Source of the DNA: Pseudaminobacter salicylatoxidans
GTDB lineage: Bacteria > Pseudomonadota > Alphaproteobacteria > Rhizobiales > Rhizobiaceae
Reading direction: 5' to 3'
Assembly: GCF_003148475.1 (NCBI RefSeq)
Contig: NZ_QGGG01000016.1
Coordinates: 43,063 to 107,062, forward strand
DNA length: 64,000 bases
Shown piece by piece: positions 56,922-64,000 of this stretch. The position numbers and the translations under genes are program-made. Numbering within the stretch: position 1 is the stretch's first letter; every line of letters starts with the position of its first letter. The notes under the pieces were generated by a model. That model ran no database searches, was not told where the DNA came from, and saw only the letters and a list, made by a program, of their open reading frames with translations.

Positions 56922-57062
56922 TCAGGCCGTGAGGCCGACGAGGTTCATCAGGAAGCGGAAGACGAGCGCCACGACGCCAAGGCTCAGCACGCTCGCCGCC
57001 CAGATCAGCACCAGCCAGCCGATCCGCTTCGGCCAGTTGGGCGAAGGGGAGGAGGCCGCCAT
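56922..57062 (-). CDS. DUF2474 mini-subunit of the bd-type oxidase
   Basis: A 46-residue single-helix protein (PKRIGWLVLIWAASVLSLGVVALVF) whose ATG (57062) overlaps the cydB stop as TGATG. DUF2474 proteins accompany the cyanide-insensitive oxidase branch of cytochrome bd and play a role like CydX in E. coli, stabilising the complex. It is last in the cydA-cydB-DUF2474 operon. Its small size makes it easy to miss; the overlapping start and clear transmembrane helix support it. Confidence 0.85.
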   Translation of the reverse strand: MAASSPSPNWPKRIGWLVLIWAASVLSLGVVALVFRFLMNLVGLTA

Positions 57063-58069
57063 CAGTGGTAGCCTTCTCCGGCCTTCACCTTGCCGCGGAA
57101 GACGTAATAGGACCACGCGGTATAGGCCAGTATGATGGGGATGATGAACAGCGCCCCCACCAGCGTGAAGCCCATGCTCTGCGGTGGCGCGGCGGCTTCG
57201 CGCAAGGTGATGTCGGGCGGGATGATATGCGGCCACAGGCTGATGCCGAGCCCGCTATAGCCGAGGAAGATCAGGAACAGCGCCAGCACGAACGGCCCCG
57301 CATGCGGGGTGCCGTGCAGGCTGCGCAGGATCAGCCAGGTGCATACCAGGACCAGCACCGGAACCGGCGAGAACAGGACGATGTTGGGGAAGCTGAACCA
57401 CCGTTCGGCGATTGCCGGATGGGCAAGCGGGGTCCACAGGCTGACGATGCCGACGACCACCAGCAGAAGCATCGTCACGGGCCGGGCCAGTGCCACCATG
57501 CGCTCCTGCAGCGCGCCTTCCGTCTTGATGATGAGCCAGGTGCTTCCCAGAAGCGCATAGGCGACCAGCACCCCGAGGCCGGTGAACAGGCTGAACGGCG
57601 TGACCCAGTCGAGCGCGCCGCCGGCATAGGCCCCGTTCTCGACCTTGAAGCCGTTGAGGAACGCGCCCAGCGCCACGCCCTGGAAGAAGCTTGCCACATA
57701 GGAGCCGCCGGCAAAGGCCTTGTCCCAGAAGGCGCGATGGTGCTGGTCGGCCTTGAAGCGGAATTCGAAGGCCACCCCGCGCAGGATCAGCCCCAGCAGC
57801 ATGATCACCAGCGGCAGGTAAAGCGCGCTGAGGATGATCGAATAGGCCAGTGGGAAGGCGGCCAGCAATGCCGCGCCGCCCAGCACCAGCCAGGTTTCGT
57901 TGCCGTCCCACACGGGCGCCACGGTGTTGACCATCACGTCGCGGTCCTCGCGGTCGCGCACGAACGGGAACAGGATGCCGATGCCGAGATCGAAGCCGTC
58001 CATCACCACATACATCATCAGGCCGAAGGTGATGATGATGGCCCACACTACCGGAAGATCGATGCCCAT
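57062..58069 (-). CDS. cydB: Cytochrome bd-type quinol oxidase subunit II (CydB/CioB)
   Basis: A 335-residue membrane protein with about eight or nine helices. The N-terminal DLPVVWAIIITFGLMMYVVMDGFDLGIGILFPF, NTVAPVWDGNETWLVL and later SGLGISLWPHIIPPDITL motifs are characteristic. Subunit II contributes to quinol oxidation and stabilises the heme subunit. It follows cydA after 4 bp (stop 58074, start 58069) and overlaps the DUF2474 gene. With cydA it forms a terminal oxidase for low oxygen or cyanide/NO conditions. Confidence 0.96.
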   Translation of the reverse strand: MGIDLPVVWAIIITFGLMMYVVMDGFDLGIGILFPFVRDREDRDVMVNTVAPVWDGNETWLVLGGAALLAAFPLAYSIILSALYLPLVIMLLGLILRGVAFEFRFKADQHHRAFWDKAFAGGSYVASFFQGVALGAFLNGFKVENGAYAGGALDWVTPFSLFTGLGVLVAYALLGSTWLIIKTEGALQERMVALARPVTMLLLVVVGIVSLWTPLAHPAIAERWFSFPNIVLFSPVPVLVLVCTWLILRSLHGTPHAGPFVLALFLIFLGYSGLGISLWPHIIPPDITLREAAAPPQSMGFTLVGALFIIPIILAYTAWSYYVFRGKVKAGEGYH

Positions 58070-58073
58070 CTTG

Positions 58074-59507
58074 TCAGCCTTTCGTGTCCTGGCGAGGAGA
58101 AGCGAACATTTCCATCTGGTCGGGCGCGGCCGACATGGGCCGTGCCGGCCGTCCGGCGCTGTGCTCGCCTTCCGGCGGTTCGTCCGTGGTGTCTTCCGGC
58201 CCCTTGGCGACCAGTCTCAGCATGTAGCGGGTGCCGACGCCGAACACGCCGAAATAGACCACGATGAAGGCGATGAGCGTGACGCTCATCGCCAGCGTCG
58301 AGTGGTTGGACACGGCATCCCTGGTGCGCATGATGCCGTAGACGATCCAGGGCTGGCGGCCGATTTCGGTGGTGAACCAGCCGGCCAGTATGGCGATCAG
58401 CCCGGCTGGCCCCATCACCGTGGCGAAGCGCAGGAACGGGCGGGTCAGGAAGAGATTGCCTTTCCAGCGCAGCCACAGCGCCCACACCGCCAAAAGCAGC
58501 ATCAGCACGCCGAGCCCGACCATCACCCGGAAGCTCCAGAACACCACGGTCGAATTGGGCCGGTCTTCGGGAGCGAATTCCTTCAGGCCTGGGAACTGGC
58601 CGTCCCATGTGTGAGTCAGGATGATGCTGCCCAGGCGCGGCACCTGCAGAGCATAGAGCGTCTCTTCCTTTTGCATGTCCGGCCAGCCGAACAGGGTGAG
58701 CGGCACGGCTTCGCCAGGCTTGTTCTCCCAGTGGCCCTCGACGGCGGCGATCTTGGCGGGCTGGTATTTCAGCGTGTTGAGGCCGTGCAGGTCGCCGATG
58801 AAGATCTGCACCGGCGCTGAAAACAGCAGCATCCACATGGCCATGGAAAGCATGGTGCGCACACGCTGGTTGTCGTTGCCGCGCAGCAGGTGCCATGCGC
58901 CGGAAGCGCCCACGAACAGCGCCGTAGCCAGATAGGCGGCCACCACCATATGCGCCAGGCGATAGGGGAAGGAGGGGTTGAATATCACCTCCAGCCAGTT
59001 CACCGGCACCACGATGCCGTTGACGATCTCGAAGCCCTGCGGCGTCTGCATCCAGCTGTTGGAGGCAAGGATCCAGGTGGACGAGATCAGCGTGCCGAGC
59101 GCCACCATGACCGTCGAGAAGAAATGCAGCCCCGGCCCGACGCGGTTCCAGCCGAACAGCATCACCCCGAGGAAGCCGGCTTCCAGGAAGAAGGCGGTCA
59201 GCACCTCATAGGCCAGCAACGGGCCGGTGACGCTGCCGGCGAATGTGGAGAAATAACTCCAGTTGGTGCCGAACTGGTAGGCCATGACCAGGCCGGAAAC
59301 CACGCCCATCGCGAAATTGACGGCGAATATCTTCGACCAGAAATGGTAGAGGTCGCGATAGACCGCGTCGCGCTTCCACAGCCACAAGCCCTCCAGGACG
59401 ACGAGGTAGCTCGCCAGCCCGATGGTGATGGCGGGGAATATGATGTGGAAGGAGATCGTGAAGCCGAACTGGATGCGGGCTAGTTCAAGTGCTGTCAGGC
59501 CGAACAT
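58074..59507 (-). CDS. cydA: Cytochrome bd-type quinol oxidase subunit I (CydA/CioA)
   Basis: A 477-residue heme subunit. The heme ligand His near residue 21 (FTISFHIIFPA), the acidic pair in YEVLTAFFLEAGFLG near 99-107, the heme b558 His in PYRLAHMVVAAYLA near 184 and the GWFTTEIGRQPW motif near 385 are all present. The quinol-binding Q-loop is short (no long insertion after the FIGD region), as in cyanide-insensitive CIO enzymes. A Pro/Glu-rich 40-residue C-terminal tail is variable in the family. ATG 59507 follows AGAGGTCC. It is divergent from tusA. Confidence 0.96.
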   Translation of the reverse strand: MFGLTALELARIQFGFTISFHIIFPAITIGLASYLVVLEGLWLWKRDAVYRDLYHFWSKIFAVNFAMGVVSGLVMAYQFGTNWSYFSTFAGSVTGPLLAYEVLTAFFLEAGFLGVMLFGWNRVGPGLHFFSTVMVALGTLISSTWILASNSWMQTPQGFEIVNGIVVPVNWLEVIFNPSFPYRLAHMVVAAYLATALFVGASGAWHLLRGNDNQRVRTMLSMAMWMLLFSAPVQIFIGDLHGLNTLKYQPAKIAAVEGHWENKPGEAVPLTLFGWPDMQKEETLYALQVPRLGSIILTHTWDGQFPGLKEFAPEDRPNSTVVFWSFRVMVGLGVLMLLLAVWALWLRWKGNLFLTRPFLRFATVMGPAGLIAILAGWFTTEIGRQPWIVYGIMRTRDAVSNHSTLAMSVTLIAFIVVYFGVFGVGTRYMLRLVAKGPEDTTDEPPEGEHSAGRPARPMSAAPDQMEMFASPRQDTKG

Positions 59508-59772
59508 CTGGGACCTCTTTGTCGAGCACAACCACGCTGCACACGGCTGCGCATATGAGCCGAAGACCTTCCAGCCGCCGGCAAAATTGTAATCATTCTC
59601 CCTGTGGTTGTCATCCTGAACCCGAAAATGCCGGAAGTCGAACCCGACATTTTGCCCCATGAGGCGCGTTGTCCTGCGACAGTTTTGCAGCAAGCCGCTT
59701 CTCCGGGGTGCCGAATCAGATGCCCCTCTGCCGGTTGACTGCCAGCCGGGCGGGGCTCATCGTGGGCGCGAC

Positions 59773-60009
59773 ATGACGACGCAGATTGATCTGAGCGGGC
59801 TGAAATGCCCCCTGCCGGCCCTGAAGACGCGCAAGGCGCTGCGCGATCTTGCGCCGGGCGAGCAAATCCGGGTTATCTGCACCGACCCGTTGTCCGCCAT
59901 CGACATTCCCAGTCTGCTTTCCGACACCGGAGACCGCCTGCTGGAGACGAAAAAACAGGGCGGGCGTATCGTTTTCGTGATCGAGAAGCGTGTCGCGAAT
60001 GGCGCTTGA
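59773..60009 (+). CDS. tusA: TusA-family sulfur carrier protein
   Basis: A 78-residue TusA fold: LSGLKCPLPALKTRKAL gives the persulfide-bearing C12 in the CPxP motif; the C-terminal part GRIVFVIEKRV completes the two-layer sandwich. It passes sulfur as a persulfide for tRNA thiolation or cofactor work. Here it is 94 bp upstream of formate dehydrogenase genes on the same strand; sulfur delivery to the molybdenum centre or FeS clusters is therefore plausible, but unproven. The ATG at 59773 begins the canonical domain; upstream codons are not conserved. Confidence 0.92.
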   Translation: MTTQIDLSGLKCPLPALKTRKALRDLAPGEQIRVICTDPLSAIDIPSLLSDTGDRLLETKKQGGRIVFVIEKRVANGA

Positions 60010-60103
60010 AAGTGTTGATTTTCTTCGCCCGGGCTGATTGGCTTGCCCTATAGTGGCTATAGGCTGGCATAGCTCCGACGTCTGATCCCGGGAGGTGACG
60101 CAG

Positions 60104-61786
60104 GTGAACATCCAGGACCCAAAGTTGCGGCGCGGCAAGGATCGCGGCCCCAAGGGGCGCGGACTTGACGATCACGCGCTGCACGAGGTGCGTGCGCTCC
60201 TCGGCGACAGGCCGCGCCGGCGCGACCTGCTGATCGAATTCCTGCATCTGGTCCAGGATGAGTACGGCTACCTGTCGGCGGCGCATCTGCGCGCGCTGGC
60301 CGAGGAGATGCGCCTGTCGCAGACCGAGGTCTACGAGGTCGCGTCGTTCTACGACCATTTCGACATCGTCAAGGAAGGCGAGACGCCGCCGGCGCCGCTG
60401 ACCATCCGCGTCTGTGATTCGGTAAGCTGCATGGTGGCCGGCTGCGAGGCGCTGATCGGGGAACTGGCCGCCGGCATCGATTCCGATGCGGTGCGCGTCG
60501 TGCGGGCGCCCTGCATGGGTCGCTGCGGCACGGCTCCGGCCGCGCGCATCGGCAATCGCGAGGTGGACAACGCCACCAGCGAGGGTCTGCTGGCCATGGC
60601 CCGCGAAGGCGAAATCGGCACCGTGGTGCCTTCCTATACCGGGCTCGACGCTTATCGCGCGGCCGGCGGCTATCGCCTGCTGGACAAGGTGCGCGCGGGC
60701 GAGATCACGCCGGACGCGCTGATGGAAACCATGCAGGCCGCGGGTCTGCGCGGCCTCGGCGGCGCCGGCTTCCCGGCCGGCAGGAAATGGAGCATCGTGC
60801 GCTCCTTCCAAGGCCCGCGCCTGATGACCATCAATGGAGACGAGGGCGAGCCCGGCACCTTCAAGGACCGCGTCTATCTGGAAAACGACCCGCACCGCAC
60901 GCTCGAAGGCGCGCTGATCGCGGCCCATGCGGTCGAGGCCCAGCGCATCTATTTCTACATGCGCGACGAATATCCGGGCGTGCTGCACATCCTGCGCACC
61001 GAGATCGCGGCGCTGGAGAAGGCCGGCATCGCGGCGCCCGGTTTCATCGAACTGCGCCGCGGCGCCGGCGCTTACATCTGCGGCGAGGAAAGCGCGATGC
61101 TGGAATCGATCGAGGGCAAGCGCGGCCTGCCGCGCAACCGCCCGCCCTACATCGCCGAGGTCGGCCTGTTCGGCCTGCCCACCCTCAACCACAATGTCGA
61201 GACGCTGTGGTGGGTGCGCGACATCGTCGAGAACGGCGCCGAATGGTTCGCCGCCAGGGGCAAGCCCGGTCATCCGGGCGTTCGCTCCTGGTCGGTGTCG
61301 GGCCGGGTGAAGGAGCCGGGCGTGAAGCTGGCGCCGGCGGGCGTCACCGTGCGCGAGCTGATCGAGGAATATTGCGGCGGCATGGCCGATGGCCACGAGT
61401 TCAAGGCCTATCTGCCCGGCGGCGCTTCGGGCGGCATCCTGCCCGCCTCGCTCGGCGACGTGCCGCTGGATTTCGGCGGCGAGCTCGCCAAGCTCGGCGC
61501 CTTTGTCGGCTCGCATGCCATCGTCGTGTTCTCGCAGGCCGACAGCGCCCGTGACGTCGCGCTCAACCTGCTGAAATTCTTCAAGCATGAAAGCTGCGGC
61601 CAGTGCACGCCCTGCCGCGAGGGCACGGGCAAGATGGCGGCGCTTCTGCAGCAGCCTGCGCCGCTCGACGAGACGGCGATCCGCGATCTCGAAAGCGTCA
61701 TGCGCGACGCTTCCATCTGCGGGCTTGGGCAGGCTGCGCCCAACCCGGTCAACCATCTGCTGACCTATTTCCGGGATGATCTGTAA
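60104..61786 (+). CDS. NAD-dependent formate dehydrogenase beta subunit, NuoE-NuoF fusion (FdsGB-like)
   Basis: A 560-residue diaphorase subunit. Residues 25-170 are NuoE/FdsG-like with a [2Fe-2S] ligand set, CDSVSC and CMGRCG. Residues 195-560 are NuoF/FdsB-like with GLGGAGFPAGRKW (FMN/NAD), INGDEGEPGTFKDR, the NADH-binding GAGAYICGEES and the [4Fe-4S] motif ESCGQCTPCREG near 505. It passes electrons from formate oxidation to NAD. The GTG at 60104 is preferred over GTG 60095 because GGGAGGTGA then forms the ribosome site. It overlaps the alpha subunit by 1 bp (TAATG). In some species gamma and beta are separate proteins; here they are fused. Confidence 0.9.
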   Translation: MNIQDPKLRRGKDRGPKGRGLDDHALHEVRALLGDRPRRRDLLIEFLHLVQDEYGYLSAAHLRALAEEMRLSQTEVYEVASFYDHFDIVKEGETPPAPLTIRVCDSVSCMVAGCEALIGELAAGIDSDAVRVVRAPCMGRCGTAPAARIGNREVDNATSEGLLAMAREGEIGTVVPSYTGLDAYRAAGGYRLLDKVRAGEITPDALMETMQAAGLRGLGGAGFPAGRKWSIVRSFQGPRLMTINGDEGEPGTFKDRVYLENDPHRTLEGALIAAHAVEAQRIYFYMRDEYPGVLHILRTEIAALEKAGIAAPGFIELRRGAGAYICGEESAMLESIEGKRGLPRNRPPYIAEVGLFGLPTLNHNVETLWWVRDIVENGAEWFAARGKPGHPGVRSWSVSGRVKEPGVKLAPAGVTVRELIEEYCGGMADGHEFKAYLPGGASGGILPASLGDVPLDFGGELAKLGAFVGSHAIVVFSQADSARDVALNLLKFFKHESCGQCTPCREGTGKMAALLQQPAPLDETAIRDLESVMRDASICGLGQAAPNPVNHLLTYFRDDL

Positions 61787-64000
61787 TGGCCGGTACGATC
61801 AAGTTCACGCTCGACGGTAAGGCGGTTACGGCCGCCGAAGGCGAAACCATCTGGGAGGTGGCCAAGCGCGAAGGCACGAAGATTCCGCATCTGTGCCATG
61901 TCGATCTCCCCGGCTACCGTCCGGACGGCAATTGCCGCGCCTGCATGGTCGATGTCGAGGGCGAGCGCGTGCTCACCGCCTCCTGCATCCGCAAGCCGAC
62001 CGAAGGCATGGTGGTCCATACCGACACCGAGCGCGCGCAGAAATCGCGCGAAATGGTGTTCGAGCTTCTGGCCAGCAACATGCGCCCGGCCGATGAGGGA
62101 CCGGACAACCAGTCCCCGTTCTGGGAGTGGGCCTCGTCCATGGGCATTTCCGGCAGCGACCGTTATGCCACCAAATTCGGGGACAATGGCGACGCCGCCG
62201 GGTTCGACATCTCCAATCCGGCCATCGCCGTCAATCTCGACGCCTGCATCGCCTGCAATGCCTGCGTGCGTGCCTGTCGCGAGGTGCAGGTCAACGACGT
62301 GATCGGCATGGCGAATCGCGGCGACCACGCCATTCCCGTCTTCGACATGCACGACCCGATGGGCAATTCCACCTGCGTGACCTGCGGCGAATGCGTGCAG
62401 GCCTGCCCCACCGGCGCGCTCTACGAAAAGTCGCTGATGGACAAGGACTACCGCACCCGCGCCGTGCAGTCCTTCGACAAGGTCGTGGATACGCTGTGTC
62501 CCTTCTGCGGCGTCGGTTGCCAGACGCGGGTTGCCGTGAAGGACAACCGCATCGTCCAGGTCGATGGCCGCGACGGGTTCGCCAACCAGAACCGGCTCTG
62601 CGTCAAGGGCCGCTTCGGCTACGACTACGCGATGTCGCCCGAGCGGCTGACCAGGCCGCTGATCCGCCGCGACGACGCGCCGAAGGCCGGTGATGCCGAC
62701 CTGCGCGGCGTCGATCCGCTGACCATCTTCCGCGAAGCGACATGGGAAGAGGCCATGCAGCGCGCATCGGCCGGACTGGTGTCGCTGCGCGAAGAGCATG
62801 GCGGCGCGTCGCTGGCCGGCTTCGGCTCCGCCAAGGGCTCCAACGAGGAGGCCTATCTGTTCCAGAAGCTGGTGCGGCAGGGTTTCGGCACCAACAATGT
62901 CGATCACTGCACGCGGCTGTGCCACGCCTCGTCCGTGGCCGCGCTGATGGAAGGCGTGGGCTCCGGCGCGGTGTCGGCACCCTTCAACGACGCCATGAAG
63001 GCCGATTGCATCATCGTCATCGGTGCGCGCCCCACAACCAACCATCCGGTGGCGGCGACCTTCTTCAAGCAGGCGGTCAAGCTGGGCAAGAAGCTGATCG
63101 TCATGGACCCGCGCGGTCAGGACCTGATGCGCCATGCCTATCAGGCGCTGCGCTTCACGCCCGGCAGCGATGTGGCGATGCTCAACGCGCTTCTCCACGT
63201 CATCATCGAGGAAAAGCTCTATGACGAGCAATATATCCAGGCGAACGTTTCCGGCTTCGAAGCGCTGAAGGAGAAGGTCAAGAAATTCTCGCCGGAGGAA
63301 ATGGCGCCCATCTGCGGCATTGCGGCGGACGTGCTGCGCGACGTCGCGCGCACCTACGCCAAGTCCGAGCGCTCGATCATCTTCTGGGGCATGGGCGTTT
63401 CGCAGCATGTCCACGGCACCGACAATTCGCGCTGCCTGATCGCGCTGGCGCTGATCACCGGGCAGGTCGGCCGTCCCGGCACCGGGCTGCACCCGCTGCG
63501 CGGCCAGAACAACGTGCAGGGCGCTTCCGACGCCGGGCTGATCCCGATGTACTATCCCGACTACAAGTCGGTGGAGAACATCGACATCCGCAGCCATTAC
63601 GAGAACTTCTGGGGCCAGACGCTGGACCCCAAGAAGGGGCTGACCGTGGTCGAGATCGTGGACGCCATCCACGACGGCGAAATCAAGGGCATGTACATCA
63701 TGGGTGAGAACCCGGCCATGTCCGACCCGGACCAGATCCATGCCCGCAATGCGCTGGCCAAGCTGGAGCATCTCGTCGTCCAGGACATCTTCTTCACCGA
63801 GACGGCCTGGCACGCCGATGTCATATTGCCGGCCTCGGCACATGCCGAAAAGCTCGGCACCTTCACCAACACCAACCGGCAGGTGCAGCTCGGCCGACCC
63901 GCGCTCGACCTGCCGGGCGAGGCGCGGCAGGACTGGGAGATCATCGTCGATCTTGCCCATGGGATCGGGCTCGACTGGAACTACAGCCACGTCTCGGAGG
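61786..64000 (+). CDS. fdsA: NAD-dependent formate dehydrogenase alpha subunit (molybdopterin, FdsA-like), 3' end outside window
   Basis: The first 738 residues of a molybdopterin oxidoreductase of about 950. An N-terminal [2Fe-2S] ferredoxin domain (C37, C50, C53, C67) is followed by two [4Fe-4S] cluster motifs (CIACNACVRAC near 150 and CVTCGECVQAC near 200), then the catalytic domain starting at CPFCGVGC. The molybdenum ligand is C379 in HCTRLCHASS. Later motifs include GARPTTNHPV, MGENPAMSDPD and TFTNTNRQVQ. Together with the upstream diaphorase subunit it forms a soluble FDH that oxidises formate to CO2 with NAD. fdhD and accessory genes, if present, lie beyond the right edge. Confidence 0.97.
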   Translation, partial: MAGTIKFTLDGKAVTAAEGETIWEVAKREGTKIPHLCHVDLPGYRPDGNCRACMVDVEGERVLTASCIRKPTEGMVVHTDTERAQKSREMVFELLASNMRPADEGPDNQSPFWEWASSMGISGSDRYATKFGDNGDAAGFDISNPAIAVNLDACIACNACVRACREVQVNDVIGMANRGDHAIPVFDMHDPMGNSTCVTCGECVQACPTGALYEKSLMDKDYRTRAVQSFDKVVDTLCPFCGVGCQTRVAVKDNRIVQVDGRDGFANQNRLCVKGRFGYDYAMSPERLTRPLIRRDDAPKAGDADLRGVDPLTIFREATWEEAMQRASAGLVSLREEHGGASLAGFGSAKGSNEEAYLFQKLVRQGFGTNNVDHCTRLCHASSVAALMEGVGSGAVSAPFNDAMKADCIIVIGARPTTNHPVAATFFKQAVKLGKKLIVMDPRGQDLMRHAYQALRFTPGSDVAMLNALLHVIIEEKLYDEQYIQANVSGFEALKEKVKKFSPEEMAPICGIAADVLRDVARTYAKSERSIIFWGMGVSQHVHGTDNSRCLIALALITGQVGRPGTGLHPLRGQNNVQGASDAGLIPMYYPDYKSVENIDIRSHYENFWGQTLDPKKGLTVVEIVDAIHDGEIKGMYIMGENPAMSDPDQIHARNALAKLEHLVVQDIFFTETAWHADVILPASAHAEKLGTFTNTNRQVQLGRPALDLPGEARQDWEIIVDLAHGIGLDWNYSHVSE

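Noticed and set aside
61765..63990. 741-codon minus-strand open frame
   Set aside because: Antisense to the formate dehydrogenase alpha subunit, whose cluster motifs are unmistakable.

Overview
This 64 kb window is high-GC, almost fully coding chromosome from an alphaproteobacterium, most likely a member of the Rhizobiales close to Mesorhizobium, Aminobacter or Phyllobacterium. This is inferred from gene content and repeat style, not from a database match. The evidence is an RcdA (DUF1465) gene with a perfect CtrA box, an FzlA-like glutathione-transferase-fold protein between queG and uppP, dapB-gpmA next to an MsbA-type exporter, a NodF/NodE-like acyl-carrier/ketosynthase pair, a fused formate dehydrogenase beta subunit, and at least five copies of a palindromic intergenic repeat. 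There are no transposases, phage genes or CRISPR arrays. The clearest accessory pieces are a vapBC toxin-antitoxin pair, a lone single-polypeptide restriction-modification enzyme and a GH5 glycosidase.

Layout. 1-3.1 kb: end of an OpgC-like membrane acyltransferase, an acyl-CoA synthetase and a small membrane protein. 3.09-3.4 kb: a dense regulatory island with two perfect TTAA-N7-TTAA CtrA boxes around a candidate structured small RNA with its own terminator. 3.4-9.5 kb: rcdA, ruvC, vapBC (inserted between ruvC and ruvA), ruvA, ruvB, an antisense GH5 enzyme, the YbgC thioesterase and a HAD phosphatase. 9.5-16 kb: class II aldolase, membrane protein, peroxiredoxin, exported protein, NodFE-like pair, GST and a P-loop kinase. 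16-23 kb: D,D-carboxypeptidase, an RND efflux operon with two adaptors, and a CAP-domain lipoprotein. 23-27 kb: an ABC transporter (ATPase plus double permease) and a 78-residue protein behind a strongly structured leader.

27-32 kb: nitronate monooxygenase, 5-formyl-THF cyclo-ligase, DUF488, a run of tiny lipoproteins and membrane proteins, universal stress protein, and tRNA-Leu(CAG). 32-44 kb, mainly minus strand: gpmA, dapB, MsbA-like exporter, glk, mgsA, MepA-type endopeptidase, a nucleotide-sugar-type SDR, queG and fzlA-like, then uppP (plus strand), DUF899 and a PAP2 phosphatase. 44-51.5 kb: a small DMT transporter, an SDR lacking its catalytic Tyr/Lys, a flavin monooxygenase, a DUF2156 protein and the restriction-modification enzyme. 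51.6-57 kb: lepA, then thiD and thiC, each behind its own TPP riboswitch. 57-64 kb: cytochrome bd-type (CIO-like) oxidase cydAB with a DUF2474 mini-subunit, tusA, and the start of a NAD-dependent molybdenum formate dehydrogenase operon that runs off the right edge.

Several themes recur. Cell-cycle and envelope functions: RcdA, FzlA-like, UppP, MepA, DacF-like, PAP2, YbgC. Glycolysis and its bypass: glk, gpmA, mgsA. Redox and sulfur cofactor chemistry: formate dehydrogenase with TusA. RNA-level regulation: two TPP riboswitches, an SD-masking leader and the CtrA-linked small RNA candidate.
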